64,000 nt of DNA from Margaritispora aquatica (lineage: Eukaryota; Ascomycota; Leotiomycetes; Helotiales; Discinellaceae), in assembly GCA_007644065.1 (NCBI GenBank), contig VJWN01000016.1, positions 124,001 to 188,000 of the forward strand. Direction: 5' to 3'. The notes under the pieces are model-generated. The model made no database searches. It was given only the letters and a program-made list of their open reading frames with translations, and was not told the DNA's origin. The position numbers and the translations under genes were made by a program. The stretch's first letter is position 1. Each line of letters begins with the position of its first letter. Below are positions 34,180-46,768 of this stretch, piece by piece.

Positions 34180-36023
34180 ATGGCGCTTTTCAGGATTGTG
34201 ATATTGATGCTAAGCCTCACCTTGGTTGCCTCAGGATCCCCACTCTCCAAACTCGCAGGTGTGTCCTCTTTTTTGTTCTATACGAACATACTAACATGTT
34301 TGACCAGGACGCAATACACCTTATCCAGATCTTCTCGATGCTGAGTTGGAGGATCTCATTGATGGATTGGAATGTGCAGATTGGACGAGTGTTCAACTTA
34401 CCAAGGCTGGTGTCTTCGATCGCGCTCTTCTTGTGCTTTACTAAACTATTCAGGCATATATTGCTCGAATCAAATCAACAAACCCAACGTTTCATGCAGT
34501 TATAGAAATCAATCCAGATGCACTTACGATTGCAGCTGCTTTGGATGCAGAACGAGCTACTGGGAACTGTCGTGGTCCTTTGCATGGTGTTCCAATGTTT
34601 ATCAAAGATAGCATTGCTACCAAAGACAAATTAAACACCACTGCCGGCTCGTATGCACTACTAGGCGCTACAGTTCCAAGAGACTCGACTGTTGTCACAA
34701 AACTGAGAGCTGCTGGCGTCGTAATCCTTGGGAAATCAAGTTTAAGCGAGTGGGCCAACGTTCGATCCAGTCTCAATCCTTTCATCGTCGGCTCTTCCTC
34801 TGCTGGCTGGTCTGCACGCGGTGGGCAAGTCACGGGCGCTTATTCTCCAAACATGGATCCCTTTGGAAGCTCGTCTGGCAGTGCGGTGGGCACTTCTCTG
34901 GGACTTACCTGGGCTTCTCTAGGTACTGAGACGTATGGAAGTCTTGTCCTCCCTGCCAGCAGAAACAATCTGGTGGCCATCAAACCAACTCTCGGCTTGA
35001 CCTCCAGATCTTTGGTGATTCCAGTCTCTGAGCATATGGACAGTGTAGGACCCATTGCTAGAACAGTCAGAGACGCCGCATATGTTCTAGCTGCCATCGT
35101 TGGAAAGGATAGCAACGACCAATACACTTCCACAATACCCTTCACAACGACGCCGGATTATGTAAAGGCGTGCAAACACTCTAGCCTCAGAGGAGCAAGA
35201 ATTGGAGTTCCAAGGAACGCAATACCAACTGGCGCTGATCCTGTTGTTATGGCAGCCTTCCAGGCTGCGATTTCCGTAATGAAGAAAGCAGGTGCAATCA
35301 TCGTGGAGAATACTAATTTTAGCATGTACAGCAGCTTTGCGATGGATACCGAAAACCCATTCGGAAGTTTCAATACCGTTTTTGGTGTTGATTACTACAC
35401 GGACATCCCGAAATACTTATCTCAACTGACCACGAATCCTCAAAACATTCACAATGTGCAAGATATGATCAATTTTACTCAAGCATCTCCTTTGGAGCAG
35501 TATCCTCAACGAGACACAGCAACTTGGGATGGAGCTACGCAGTTTGGTACCTATTTCGTCAACAATTCAAGTCCTGGTTTCTGGCAAGCATATCAAGCAT
35601 TATTAGGTTTCGCAGGCCCAGGTGGAGTGACTGCAGCACTATCAGCCCACAACCTGGACGCATTGGTACTCCCAACAGATTATTCTTATGGCTTGTCTGA
35701 TATTGGCGGATTTCCTATCGTCAATGTTCCAATGGGCTCATATCCAATCTCTACGCCAATAACGAAGACGCCTACTTGGAATTTGACAGCGATTGCGCCA
35801 AATATTCCGTAAGTGAATGTCTTCATTCTGTCTACCAACACCTGTCGAGCGGCTGTCGAGACACATGGAATGCTAACGAATTAGATTTGGAATTTCTCTC
35901 ATGGGTGCAAAATGGACTGAAGAGTCCTTGATCGGATACGCATTTGCGTATGAACAACGAACTCACTTTAGGAGAAAGATTGCGCCTTACACTTCGCCAA
36001 CTACTGGGTTGGGTGATGTTTGA
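34180..36023 (+). CDS. Secreted amidase-signature hydrolase
   Basis: Amidase-signature (AS) family enzyme hydrolysing amide bonds; substrate unknown. Model is join(34180..34258, 34308..34411, 34454..35808, 35885..36023), 558 residues, frame exact. The N-terminus MALFRIVILMLSLTLVASGS is a good signal peptide. Catalytic lysine lies in HGVPMFIKDSIAT, the cis-serine in DPFGSSSGSAVGT, and the nucleophilic serine in GTETYGSLVLPASRN; the usual TETDGS aspartate is Tyr here. Family motifs GPLHGVP, VAIKPTLGLTSR and DSVGPIARTVRDAA are present, with several possible N-glycosylation sites. The second donor (34412, GTCTTC) is weak and could differ by a few bases; its branch site ACTAAACT is good. The gene is isolated within gene-poor DNA. 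Complete and probably functional. Confidence 0.88.
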
Positions 36024-39000
36024 TTGAAGCCCATGACTAGCAATTTTGCAGCACTGCAGAACCGTTATGCATCTTCTCTGGATGTCTCTCGTCACAATAC
36101 CATGAGTGCATTGCCAGCGAGTCGAGAATGCCTCGAAGGATCCAATTTGCTGCGCGGCAGATAGAACAATGTAGTTTCTTTGCATCAGATTATTTTCATC
36201 GTGCATATTTTTTGAAATGTTGGCTTCATTTATACTCACCGCTGCTCTGATCACACCGCCATGATGCCTGACTTGCCTCCATCACAATACTCATGCTTCA
36301 CTCGGCTGTTTTACACCTACACGCACACAAAATAATATTGAATATTTGGTAAAGGTACATACTCGTCACATGTCCTAGACAAGCCCCACGTCTAATGAGG
36401 CTAGATCCTCGCTTCGGGGAGGGTACGCGTTACCCATTTAGCTCACCGACAGCGCGATAACTCTGCAAGGGCAGCCCTACTGCGGAAAATGTTCCGAAAC
36501 TTGGAATGCTCAGGCTCACACTCATGCTCATCTCCGCTTGAAACAAGGCAAACACGGCAAACACTTATCATGGCGTTTATCATTTCGGGAAAGATTCTTT
36601 CCCGCTTCAGCTTCATCAAACGGTTCTATGTACTGTATGTATCAAGGTCATAGCGGTTAATCCCAGCTCCCAAAGTTCCGGTTCTTCAGGAACGGCGCTC
36701 GGATATCTTTGTGGCCCGGCGTTGCAAGACAGATGGAGGATATGTCCAGTGCCTTACTGTCATGGATAATTGACCAGACTTTGAATTTAACCGAATCAAG
36801 TCAGGATGAGACATACCTTCATGCATGCACGAGGTGGTGCATGTTGGTTGGTGAGGGAAGGGTGGGCAGCAAGGGGGGTAATCTCTCATGTCTCATACTG
36901 TACTATACTGTACTGCTGTATTGGATAGTAGAGTTTCATCCATGTTTGCAGTTTCGTGCGACTTGACTTGTCACGACGTTTAGTTCCCCATGGCGGCGTT
37001 CTGATTGGAAGTTGCCAGCGGCGAGGACGTAAGGCTCGACTAATCAGTGCGGGGTACTGTGCTGTAGTACAGTACCTTACTGTACCCGCCGAGAAGATGT
37101 GAAGATAAAGACTGGATGAACGTGCTGTCAGGCATGCATTGCCGACGGCGCACAACCGATGTTCTCAGCCTCGCAATCCCCTCCCCCACCCCATCGAATT
37201 GTCTTCCACAATCACAGTAACTCTCTGTCTCTAGATATAAGAAGCCCTCGACTCGAGCCTGCGGACAGTTGTAGATGTTTTTTCTTTGTTGATAATTCTA
37301 CTACTGACTTGAACTCCAAGACACGCGATTCGTGTCCCTCCTACAGACTTTCTCAGCATAGAGATTAATCACTTGTAGGATCTTGTCGTCTAGCGGGTAA
37401 GTGGACTTCCTGTGCCGAAGCATGCCCATCCCAAAACAAGGTATTACAGCAGTTAGGCAAACGTTGCCTCAAGCCAAAGAGCCAAAAAGAAAGTGGAACT
37501 TCCCCATTTTCTGTGTTCTAGAATGTATTTATTCCATCCTTTGCATGCCCCCGGTGGGCTTCCAAAATTCACCCAATCAGGATACACAAGCGACTATATC
37601 ATGCGCATGCAATACATATGCAACTACACGCTTTTTGCAATGCGATAGCTTACCAAGCCTGGTTAATATCTCCGCCTTCACAAAAGCTCTTATTTGTAAG
37701 TTTTATTTATAAGTCAAAAGCAAGAAGTGCTTTCTTGTTCGTGTTTCAACGAGCAGATTGCATTGTCTCGAGAGCTCAATAAGAGTTTTGGAAGCCTTAA
37801 ACTGCCTTGGTGCTTTTATCATATGTTCAAATCTTAAGTCTGGCACGCCAGTTCTCCACCTGATTGATTGCAGTTGATGATCAAAGTCTCAAAATGGTGT
37901 GGCAGGATTGTCTGGAGTGTTCTTCCACTGTCCAATCAACACCACAAGGCCACGCACCTTGTTACAGTCAACACAGGTTATCTCCCAACAACACGACACC
38001 ACAGAAGCAAAAATGTTGCAGCCTCAATGCGAGAATGGCAAAACGATCATTTAAAACCAGCTCATAAGATGTTGATAACTGAAGCCTTAATCTTTGTTTC
38101 TCGGAATCTGCCTCTTTATGGCTGCACCCGGTGATGGTTATCTGCGCTCTGAGCAAGCCCCCAGCATAAGGCATCGAATTAAGATTAATGCGAGAAGTAA
38201 GGCAAAAAAAAAAAACACTTCGAACCTTTGTCTCCAAAGCTGGGCGACCCGAGAAGTGTCAGCTCTCGATTATCACACCTCCGGCGGCTCGTGGTTCCAG
38301 CGGACTGATAATCTAGCTTTGCTTATACAATAAGACCGCGATTTCCGGTGAGAATCAGGCTTTTCGAATAGATGATAGTCCTAATTGATGATAAGGCAAA
38401 AATGCTCTGGGGGCTGTGCTAAAGTGATGACCTCGATGAGGGTGGGGTAATGACGCAGCGGCTTCGAGTGATTCGCGAGACAATTCAACCGAGATGATTG
38501 TGACCTGGCCGGTCCTTTCTTTACCCATATTTTTCCTCGTTACCTATTGCCAATTCTCTCTCGGTCTGTAAACTGTTAGGAAATACAATTGCTGGGTTCA
38601 AAGATAGCAGTAACTAGGGATATGGGATGTATCAGTTCGGCTCTGAATGTTGAAAGTTCACTACTACCAGATGCGCTTTGGACATCACTTCGCTTTTTTC
38701 TGTTACTTCAATCTAAGCTACTCTCAAATATATTCATTTCTATCTCAATGTTCTCTTAGGGTCTTTCGATTTCGAAGCATGATATGCAATCTTAGTCAGA
38801 AATCAATTGTTGTACCAGATGAGGCTCTCCAATCTTCTCTCTTGACAATCCACGACCTGTTGATTAGAATCCTTATCGTGCTGAACAAGCTACCGAAGAG
38901 AGGCAATGTAAGCAGCTAGATATCATGGAGTGTTATTTATGTGTATATGCTGCGAGCTTTGCTTGTTACTTTTGCTGTCTTGCTGAGATCACCAGCACGA

Positions 39001-40734
39001 ACACCGTATCCGTGATGCTCTACTCGAGGAGCACCTGCTTCTCAACCCGACAAATTCTCTAATGAGAAGAAATCAAACTGAGTCATATTTCACATGTCGA
39101 TTCTATGGTTAGATGTCTCTGATTATTTGTACTGTCAAATGATCAGCTTGCGATGTTGTGTGAAGTAAGCAATACAAATGGCTTCGTCAATACGAGACTG
39201 GTCTCCGATGCTTTACATACAATTTAAGCTTTAATATACAAGGAAATTAGACTCACCATCATAACGATTCTAAACAGATTCACACAAATCAAGCAAATCC
39301 ATAATATTCTACGAACGTTCTTCAAGTAGGATATGTTTTAACAAAGAATTTTCAGGTAGACCATTTCCTAGCCGCATCTTTTACAACGTACTTCTATGAA
39401 TATAACTAGTCATTCCGCCGTAAAAATAACCGATACAGTTTCCAATCTTCTTTGGGCTATCGTGTTGAAGTCACTTCATAGTCACGCTTAACCACCACAT
39501 TCTCATCCAGTAAGAATTTCGAATATTTCGATAATTTGATAACTACAACTATATTCATAACAGAGGCGATGTCATCTTAACATACCTCGAAAAAATTGCT
39601 CTAGCTCATTCTTACGCGCAACGACTCTTCCAAATGCCACATAGCTCCAGCTTATGGTCTATTTCTCCATGCCATACTTCATTTTCTACCGAGCAGAGAA
39701 TGTCGGCATTGCTCTCAAATCTCAATCATGGCTGACATGCATGCGCCCTTCGACAACGCCTCCTCCTCCTATCGTTCCTATGGAGCAGCAGTATCTTTAT
39801 TACCATGGATACTCTGTTGGGCCATACCAATCACGGAGGCCGCGAAGGCAGGATTGACGTCGATGCGACTCGCTAGTCTTGGCTGTTCTTCGGGTCAGAA
39901 AACTGGATTTTTCTCAAATGCGCTACTTTCTTCCACCTTGTAGCTTGCAACAACTCTCTCCTCCGAGTTCCCAGATCTTGTCACACGTAAGCTGCTCGCG
40001 CATGCAATAGTCTACTTCTGTTGCGTGATGAAAATTCGATGCAGCATTGCGACGCTCTGCGAAGTCACCAAGCGCTCCTGGCATTGGCGGAGCTGTCATT
40101 TCTGGTAGTTGGGAGTTCACGGACTGGACTTGTGAGCGAGATGCTGGTATGTAATATGGCGCGGCTTGATTTCTTTTCTTCTATCTCCAATGAAAACCGA
40201 GAAAGAGATCCTCTAATCGGTTTCAAGAAGTCTGGTTGCAGCTGCGGATTTTCCTTCTCTGCAACAGACGAAAAGGCATATGGCAGCCTAAGGCGCAAGG
40301 CATACTTCGAGATTTGATCGGATCGCATGCTGAATCTGTATGTTGATTCTTTGCGAGAAATTTCTTGTCCTATGTTCATACATTAGAAAGAAAGCAGGCT
40401 GGAAATGCGTCGTGATGTATAACATTTGTATCGGCAAGGCGTTCAGTGGAGACGAAACACAATTGCTACAACAGCAGTTCGTGTGCTACAACGAATGTGA
40501 AATGCGTGGAAAGGCATAGAACTTGCACTGTGAGATGAAAAGAACTCTAAAATACAGAGATGTAACACTTGTTGGAGATGCAGTGTGATTTCGAAGTTGG
40601 TGTGGAGGACTTCATATTTTTCGTTAATTACGAAAATATTACTCGTGAGAAATCTGACAGTCAGATCGTCCTTTATTACTTCAAAGTAACGCACTAAGTT
40701 CTACTAGATTGTTACCAAAGAAAAAACGTATTCT
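36024..40734. other. 4.7-kb region without recognisable genes
   Basis: 3' flanks of the amidase (+) and OPT transporter (-), which converge. Only short unsupported frames; a TACTGTAC-rich patch at about 36895-36925 and 37045-37085; AT-rich sequence from about 38930 to 39640. A tRNA-like stretch near 37380 does not fold into a tRNA. Confidence 0.5.
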
Positions 40735-43700
40735 TTAAGCCCAAGTCTTTGGTCCAATTGTCTCTCCAAGCGGAACTTGCTTCCGCACAGCTTTATCGGT
40801 CTGATCCAACGTCTCAAAAACAGCTACATTGCCGAACCACTATCAACCAACTCAGCTTCCAGACACTTCGCTGGGATGACGAATTGGACTCACCTGAGGA
40901 GGCTCTTGATTCGTGATTTGTAGCGTGAAGAAGATGAACAGGGTGCACAAAATAAGCCCACAATCCAAAGCAGCAGATGTAACATAATTCTGCAACTCAT
41001 TAGCATTTCAACATTATGTTGGAATTGAAGAACTTGCATATTGGCTCCACCATCCCAGAAACCTCCTACGAATCAAGCGCTGAACTACAAACCCTGTGAT
41101 GCCCCTACACCATGGCCGAGCATTAGCATTAGCATTACCTACCACCTCTCATCCACTCCCCACCTCACTACCAGAGAGAACCGAACGGACTCACCAGAGT
41201 AAATAATTATACACCGTAGCGGGTGGAATAGCTCCCAACCCCCCAAACATAACAGGCACACAAATATACCTCGCGATGCTCCTGGGCCACTTCTTCACCA
41301 CCAAGAATGTGATGACAGGGAACGTGGCGCCGATGAGGAAATACCATAGCAGGGGAGAGTAAATAGCACCTGGACTGAAGATCCGCTTGGGGCCAATTGC
41401 ACCCCAGATCACGGAGGCAGTGAAGAAGACGTTTCCGCCTGGGCAGGTGTAGGAGTTCTTTTGGGTGGAGGTGCAGATTCTGTGATTGGGTGTTAGTGAG
41501 TTCATGAGTGCGAGGATTAGAGAGATGGGGAGACACGCACTCAGGGATGTGATTTAATGCCCAGTTCATGATTGCGATTTGGATTATTGAGGACCAGAGT
41601 GTTGCGACTAATGTCTATTAGACGAAGCATGTGAAGTGAGAAAGCGGAGGCGGATACTTGATTGAGCCCAAAACATTGTCTTGGGAGGGACTTTCAAATA
41701 ATGGCCCAACTTCAAATCCTGCAAGAAATACTGTGCTTGTACCATGACGATATATCCTTCAGTAGATCAGCGTAAACCTCCTGAACCGAGAAAGGACATA
41801 CCATAGCTTTTGAACATCATCATCGCCAATGGTCGACCAGGAGTCATGTACCCCACAATGAACTCGGTGATGACATTCAATCCAATCTGAACATTTGTCG
41901 TAGCAAAGATAATTCCAACTGGCACGACCCAGATGATGGGAATGAGTATGCAGACGACCATTGCGTACCAAGTGAAGTTTGTCTCCCAGTAGAGAATGAC
42001 CAAGAAGCTTAGGGCGAGCATGATGACGAAGAGCATAGCGTACCACCTAGATTATTAGCTGAATGACAGAATGAGGTAAGTTATTGTGGAGAAATACCAG
42101 TCAGGAGCATCAGTGTAATTTTTCATCAACTTCATGTGATTGTCGTCCTCCTGATCGCGAGCTTGTTTCCATTGTCGAACTATCGTCTTCCTCTCATACC
42201 TAAGTGTCCGTGTCAACCACTTTTGATATAACCCAGTTCTGAGCAAAATGGACTTACAAGATAGTATGCACAATCACAGCACTGATAGCAGCAAAGGCTA
42301 GACCATAACACAGCGCAAAATTCGTGCTCACGAATATTGGCGAATAGGCTTTATACAAATCTTCGTTAAATTTGAGCTCTGAGTCGAGAATCTTGCTGAC
42401 ATTGTAGCGATGGCCTGTGTTGTCGTAGCTGCGTGAATCTTGCATTGGGAAATAATCTGCGTACCTGAAATGTATTAGTCAAAGGCCGGTGGTGCTATGG
42501 GGCGGGTACATACCAGGCTCCCGTGTAGTGAATTCCTAGAGGTACGCAGATGAAAAAGATCAAGAGTCCAAACATTGCATTACCGATTGCGAACCATGGA
42601 CTGTAGAATGTTAAAGTGTGCACTATTATTTCCAGAAGCAAAGAACAAACGGGATCAAGGGTGAGCCTAAGTGGGTGATTTAGCACGGCACTGCTCTGAT
42701 ATGCGAGTGCAACAGTTCATACCTAAGAATCCAGTGATCATAGTCCAGTCAAAAGTAATGGGAATCAGGCCGAGTCCTTGAGTCTGTCAGTTATGAAGCG
42801 AACATTGACCAATCGATGATGTATGTACCAGTGACACCTCCAAACAATTGATTGACAACCACATTCTTTGGCGCAATCCAACATGCGAACGTGAAGTATG
42901 ACAAGCCTACTCATTACCGGGATATTAGACTATGGGACTCCCGAATTGTAGGCCATCTTTGGATATCAACTCACCTTGGAATATCCATCCCGGGAACCAA
43001 TACCACCAGAAAGACCCTATGTGCAGTCATCAGCTGGTTTAGCTGTTCTTATCGATTTCGAAATGGAATTCAGGTGGTTAAGCATACCAATCAGCACATA
43101 CAGAAACCACTTATATCTCGATATCTGCCAACTGTTCGTTAAACTCGGATCCGAAGGACTATGATCATGCAATCTAGTCCAGTTAGTTCCCCTCTCCTCA
43201 CAAACACCACCCACTTTCACCTCTCGCTTATCCCTTCACACTTTCCCACCAACCCCACCAGGAGGAAAACAAACCACACTCACGTATACATCAACGCACA
43301 ATTCACCAAATTCGCCGGCCAAATCATCGCCGCGGGCCAAACCAACCACCTCCTACAAACCCCCGCAAGTCCATACCCCATCATCTGGTTCGTAATCGCA
43401 AACAGCAGCTGAAACGCCCACCCAAAACTCTGCCCATAGAACACCTGTTGGCTAACCAACACATCAGTTGCATAGATCGCACCACCCGCGTACGCCGCAT
43501 TTGCCATGACCACGATAATTGTGTGCTCCTTGTAGTTGAACTTCCCGGGGCGGAGGTTGAATGTTATTTTGGAGGTGCTGAATGGCAGGCAGAAGGGAAG
43601 TGTGAAGAGATAGTCTGGGAATAGGAGGTCCCACCCCAGACCCAAAGGGTAGGCGAGTAGTTGGATCGCATAGGTGGTTAGTGCGATTGAGGGGTTACGG

Positions 43701-44305
43701 AGGGAGAAGAGGCAGTTTATGCCTGAGCCGAGGGTGGTGAGGAGGAGGCCGATTGTCCAGGCGCGGATAGTGGAGGCAGGCAGTGAGGGATCATCTGTTG
43801 CGCGAACTGCTGCTCTGACCTGCTTCGGTCAGTTTTTGCTCCTGTCACTTGAGAGATGGCGAATGATAGTGAAAACATGGTGAGTGCTGACCTCAGGGTA
43901 AGGGGAGTTCTCTATCAACAGCTCTCCTTCCTGGGCCACTTCTCCAATTTCTTTCTCTTCGTTCCCATTCTTCAGCACCGTATCGACAACATCAAGCTCC
44001 TCGATAGGAATATTCGGATCAAGCTCGTGAGTTTTGGAGAATTTTCTTAGTGTGTCAATTGTATCAGAAGCATTGTAGGCGCTTGTGGTAGCTGTATCTA
44101 CGATCTTGATCTCAGGTGCGGACACTGGAACCGTTTTGGTATTGGCTTTGGCTTCAACTTCTGCAATGGGAGATAGTAGTCCTTCAGCATGAGGAGAGAC
44201 GAAATCGATTGCTGAAAGATTGTTATTGGATCTCGGTTCAGGATTTGGGGAAGCGACCTCTTTCTCCGTGGCAGAGGCCTTCGCAGTAGAATTTATGTTA
44301 CCCAT
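40735..44305 (-). CDS. OPT-family oligopeptide transporter
   Basis: Proton-coupled small oligopeptide transporter of the plasma membrane. I model 17 exons: complement(join(40735..40839, 40894..40989, 41038..41104, 41195..41479, 41541..41607, 41658..41756, 41802..42046, 42098..42199, 42258..42464, 42514..42600, 42651..42666, 42723..42776, 42829..42906, 42975..43016, 43088..43173, 43284..43819, 43892..44305)); 861 residues in exact frame. Seen: an acidic cytosolic N-terminus of about 135 residues; [19 protein letters not shown], the OPT signature with R in place of the usual [106 protein letters not shown]. One intron (40990-41037) is GC-AG and one exon (42651-42666) is only 16 nt. Multiple membrane spans throughout. 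Confidence 0.93.
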
Positions 44306-45250
44306 TGCGATTGACGCAGATCAATGAACCAACGGCGAAATATCGTGGGAGAGACTGAGAGAATAAACTCAGGACACAAATTCCTAGATTAATCATAAAG
44401 CACGGCAAGACTCGAGAGACCTTGTATCTCCTCACATGTTTCTACTATCGTGAAGTCGCACTCAACTCGTGTGTGACAGACAAATTTGATAGATGTCGGT
44501 CATGCACTTGTGGTAGTGATGAGTGACTGATGATACTTTTTAATTCATGTATCTTGCTATGGAAAACTCTAAATGTGTTGTACTCTACCAAGTCCTGAAG
44601 GTATTGGCAAGTTAAGATGCTAATTGAGTAGGTATCTTGTAAAAACGCAAGTAATACTTTTAGAGGCCAAAAGGTGTAGCTTTGATCACTTCTGCCATCA
44701 ACTGGTGCCCTTACCGCTCACCTCTCCCATCAAAGCCAATAGCTGAAAATAGTGCCACTCGAACGAAGAACTTGTTCTACGCGTCGAGGTACAGCGCCTT
44801 AGATTGGTGGGCAGCATGACCGTTTATGCAGCTATCCGTCTCGAGTACGCCAATTCAAGACACAATGTGGATCTCGCATGAGAGTTCACGTTGCAGTAAC
44901 TACAAAGCCGAGGGATAGTTTTGTTCTCGGCTTTGATGGGCCACGGATTTGGAAGTGCAAAGGTTTGGGAGTGTCACACTTGCGTCGGCGGTACTTTGAC
45001 CACCGGTGGGAGTACTTGAAGAAAAGAGATATGTAAAAAACCTGATGGCTCTAAACTTGATGTCGTATTCTTCGTCAGATTTACTCTAACTGCGACAAGT
45101 TTAAAGATGCAAAGCATGAAGAAGGCATATATAGTTGCACCAACGAAAATGAAATCATTCCTGATCATGACGGGTATTCTATTCGACTTTTGTCTACCAT
45201 GCTCAAACTCCACAAATGCAAGAAATTCATCCTCATACCTAAGCAGGTTT
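44306..45250. other. Intergenic, OPT transporter promoter
   Basis: 5' flank of the OPT gene and 3' flank of the WD40 gene. No supported ORF. Confidence 0.5.
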
Positions 45251-46768
45251 TCATGCAATAGGTGACTCGAAAACAAGGGAAACTCCATCATCACCAGCTG
45301 TAACAATCCTACCTCCATCACCTTGGACAAATGCTAGAACCCCACCCCCCTCTCCGTCTCCTCGATGTCCTTTCCACTCTTTCACAAACCCACTATTTGC
45401 TGTTGCAGTGCCACCTCGAGTATTCCATCGTCTCACAACACCATCCATACCACAACTGGTCAGGAGATATCCATCTGAAGGAGGACTCTTCACAAACTCG
45501 AGCTTGACAACGGAGAAGTCCTCGTGGGCTTCCTTGATATGGCGACGAACTGCAAATCGGTATGCGGAGTCGAAAAGTGCGATACTTCCATCGACACTTC
45601 CAGTGGCAAAGAGAGTTTGAGGTAGTGGTGCAAAAGCAATACTCTCAATTCCATCGCCTTGAGCTTGGAGATCAGCAAGGATCTGGCCCGCTTGACCTGC
45701 AGATGCAGCAGTTCCTGCAGTTTTACCACCCGCCTTTGCACCCTTTGGCTTAGCAGCTCCTGCAGCTTCTGTGCTCAGTCGTGGGAGGCCAACCACCTTG
45801 ATCGAACCTCCCGCACCCCCGACCACGACAAATGCACCAGATGGCGCAATGCCGACACTGAAAAGTCCTCCCTCGACAGCAAATCGTTGATCCAAAGAAG
45901 TGAGACACACAACATATGCCCCTCCCTCCCCTTGAGTCAATCCTGCAGCAGCTCCCTCCCCGAACACATCCCAAACATACAGACTTCCATCTTCGCTTAC
46001 AGTTGCCAGCAGCTTTCCATCGGCGGACCACGAGCCTGCAGTGCAAGACTCTGTGTGCAGGAAATATGATTGTACAATTTGCAACGGTGCAGATTTTGAC
46101 TTTCCATCAACAGTATACACCCAAACCGATCCATCATTTGCTCCTAGTGCGATTGTGTTAGGGGACGCAGGATTTGGGCATGGCGCAATCCAGTTTATCT
46201 CTTCCACTTCTTGAACTTCTGCAAAGAATTTCCAGGTTTGTGTCTTCGCGCTCGCAGCATATGCTCTCAGTTTTCCATCCAGTCCACCTGAGAACAGAAC
46301 CTCCCCCTTTGGCAGGGTAAAGCTCAATGCGTTTATTGAGTCTGTATGTCCATCCAACTTGAACAGTGGGCTTAGTGATTTCCTCTCGACCGGCTCATTT
46401 GGTGCACTCTGGTAGCTGGCAGGCAGGACAGGTGTATCTTCTGGCGTAGAATCGAAGATGTAACCCATTCCTCCGGCATCATCTCCTTCACTACCACCCG
46501 TTGCCACTATATTCGGATTGGTAGGGTGTTGCGCGATGCAGAATATGCTGTCCTTGTGAAGGTCGAAATGAGCGACAGAATCGTTGTGTAGTTGTATCTC
46601 TTGCATAATTTCGTCATCGCCTCCCTCTTCGTCATCATCATCATCTCCAGAATCCATGGCAGCATCCCCATCTTCCTCGATTTCCTCGTCCATCTCATTG
46701 GGATCGAGCATGGCTGCCTCTTCGGACTCGCCATCATGAGGATCTTCGAAGTCGCGGGAGGATGACAT
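45251..46768 (-). CDS. WD40-repeat protein, Sqt1/AAMP-like ribosome assembly chaperone
   Basis: Single-exon gene, 505 residues. A very acidic N-terminus (poly-Asp/Glu, residues about 20-55) precedes DSVAHFDLHKDSIFCIAQHP, NIVATGGSEGDD and AYIFDS-like sequence, then repeated WD40 blades (LDGHTDSINALSFTLPKGEV, GGLDGKLRAY, SADGKLLATVSEDGSLYVWD, FATGSVDGSIALFD, LLTSCGMDGVVRRWN). This arrangement matches yeast Sqt1 and animal AAMP; Sqt1 is a cytosolic chaperone that protects ribosomal protein uL16 (Rpl10) before its loading on 60S subunits. The acidic tail and length fit. An Ala/Gly/Lys-rich insertion (TEAAGAAKPKGAKAGGKTA) sits between later blades. It is divergent from the MYND gene across 1.47 kb. 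Ortholog call is good but by recognition only. Confidence 0.82.
   Translation of the reverse strand: MSSSRDFEDPHDGESEEAAMLDPNEMDEEIEEDGDAAMDSGDDDDDEEGGDDEIMQEIQLHNDSVAHFDLHKDSIFCIAQHPTNPNIVATGGSEGDDAGGMGYIFDSTPEDTPVLPASYQSAPNEPVERKSLSPLFKLDGHTDSINALSFTLPKGEVLFSGGLDGKLRAYAASAKTQTWKFFAEVQEVEEINWIAPCPNPASPNTIALGANDGSVWVYTVDGKSKSAPLQIVQSYFLHTESCTAGSWSADGKLLATVSEDGSLYVWDVFGEGAAAGLTQGEGGAYVVCLTSLDQRFAVEGGLFSVGIAPSGAFVVVGGAGGSIKVVGLPRLSTEAAGAAKPKGAKAGGKTAGTAASAGQAGQILADLQAQGDGIESIAFAPLPQTLFATGSVDGSIALFDSAYRFAVRRHIKEAHEDFSVVKLEFVKSPPSDGYLLTSCGMDGVVRRWNTRGGTATANSGFVKEWKGHRGDGEGGGVLAFVQGDGGRIVTAGDDGVSLVFESPIA

Noticed and set aside
18232..36454. 13-bp identical string CTCACCGACAGCG at 18232 and 36442
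   Set aside because: A match of this length is expected by chance in 64 kb, and flanks do not extend the similarity.
37378..37470. tRNA-like start 'tcgtctagcgggtaagtgg'
   Set aside because: No matching acceptor, anticodon or T-arm; no B-box at the expected distance.
44974..45330. Minus-strand frame of 118 codons overlapping the 3' end of the WD40 gene
   Set aside because: It overlaps real coding sequence in another frame, lacks a domain and has no splice or start context of its own.
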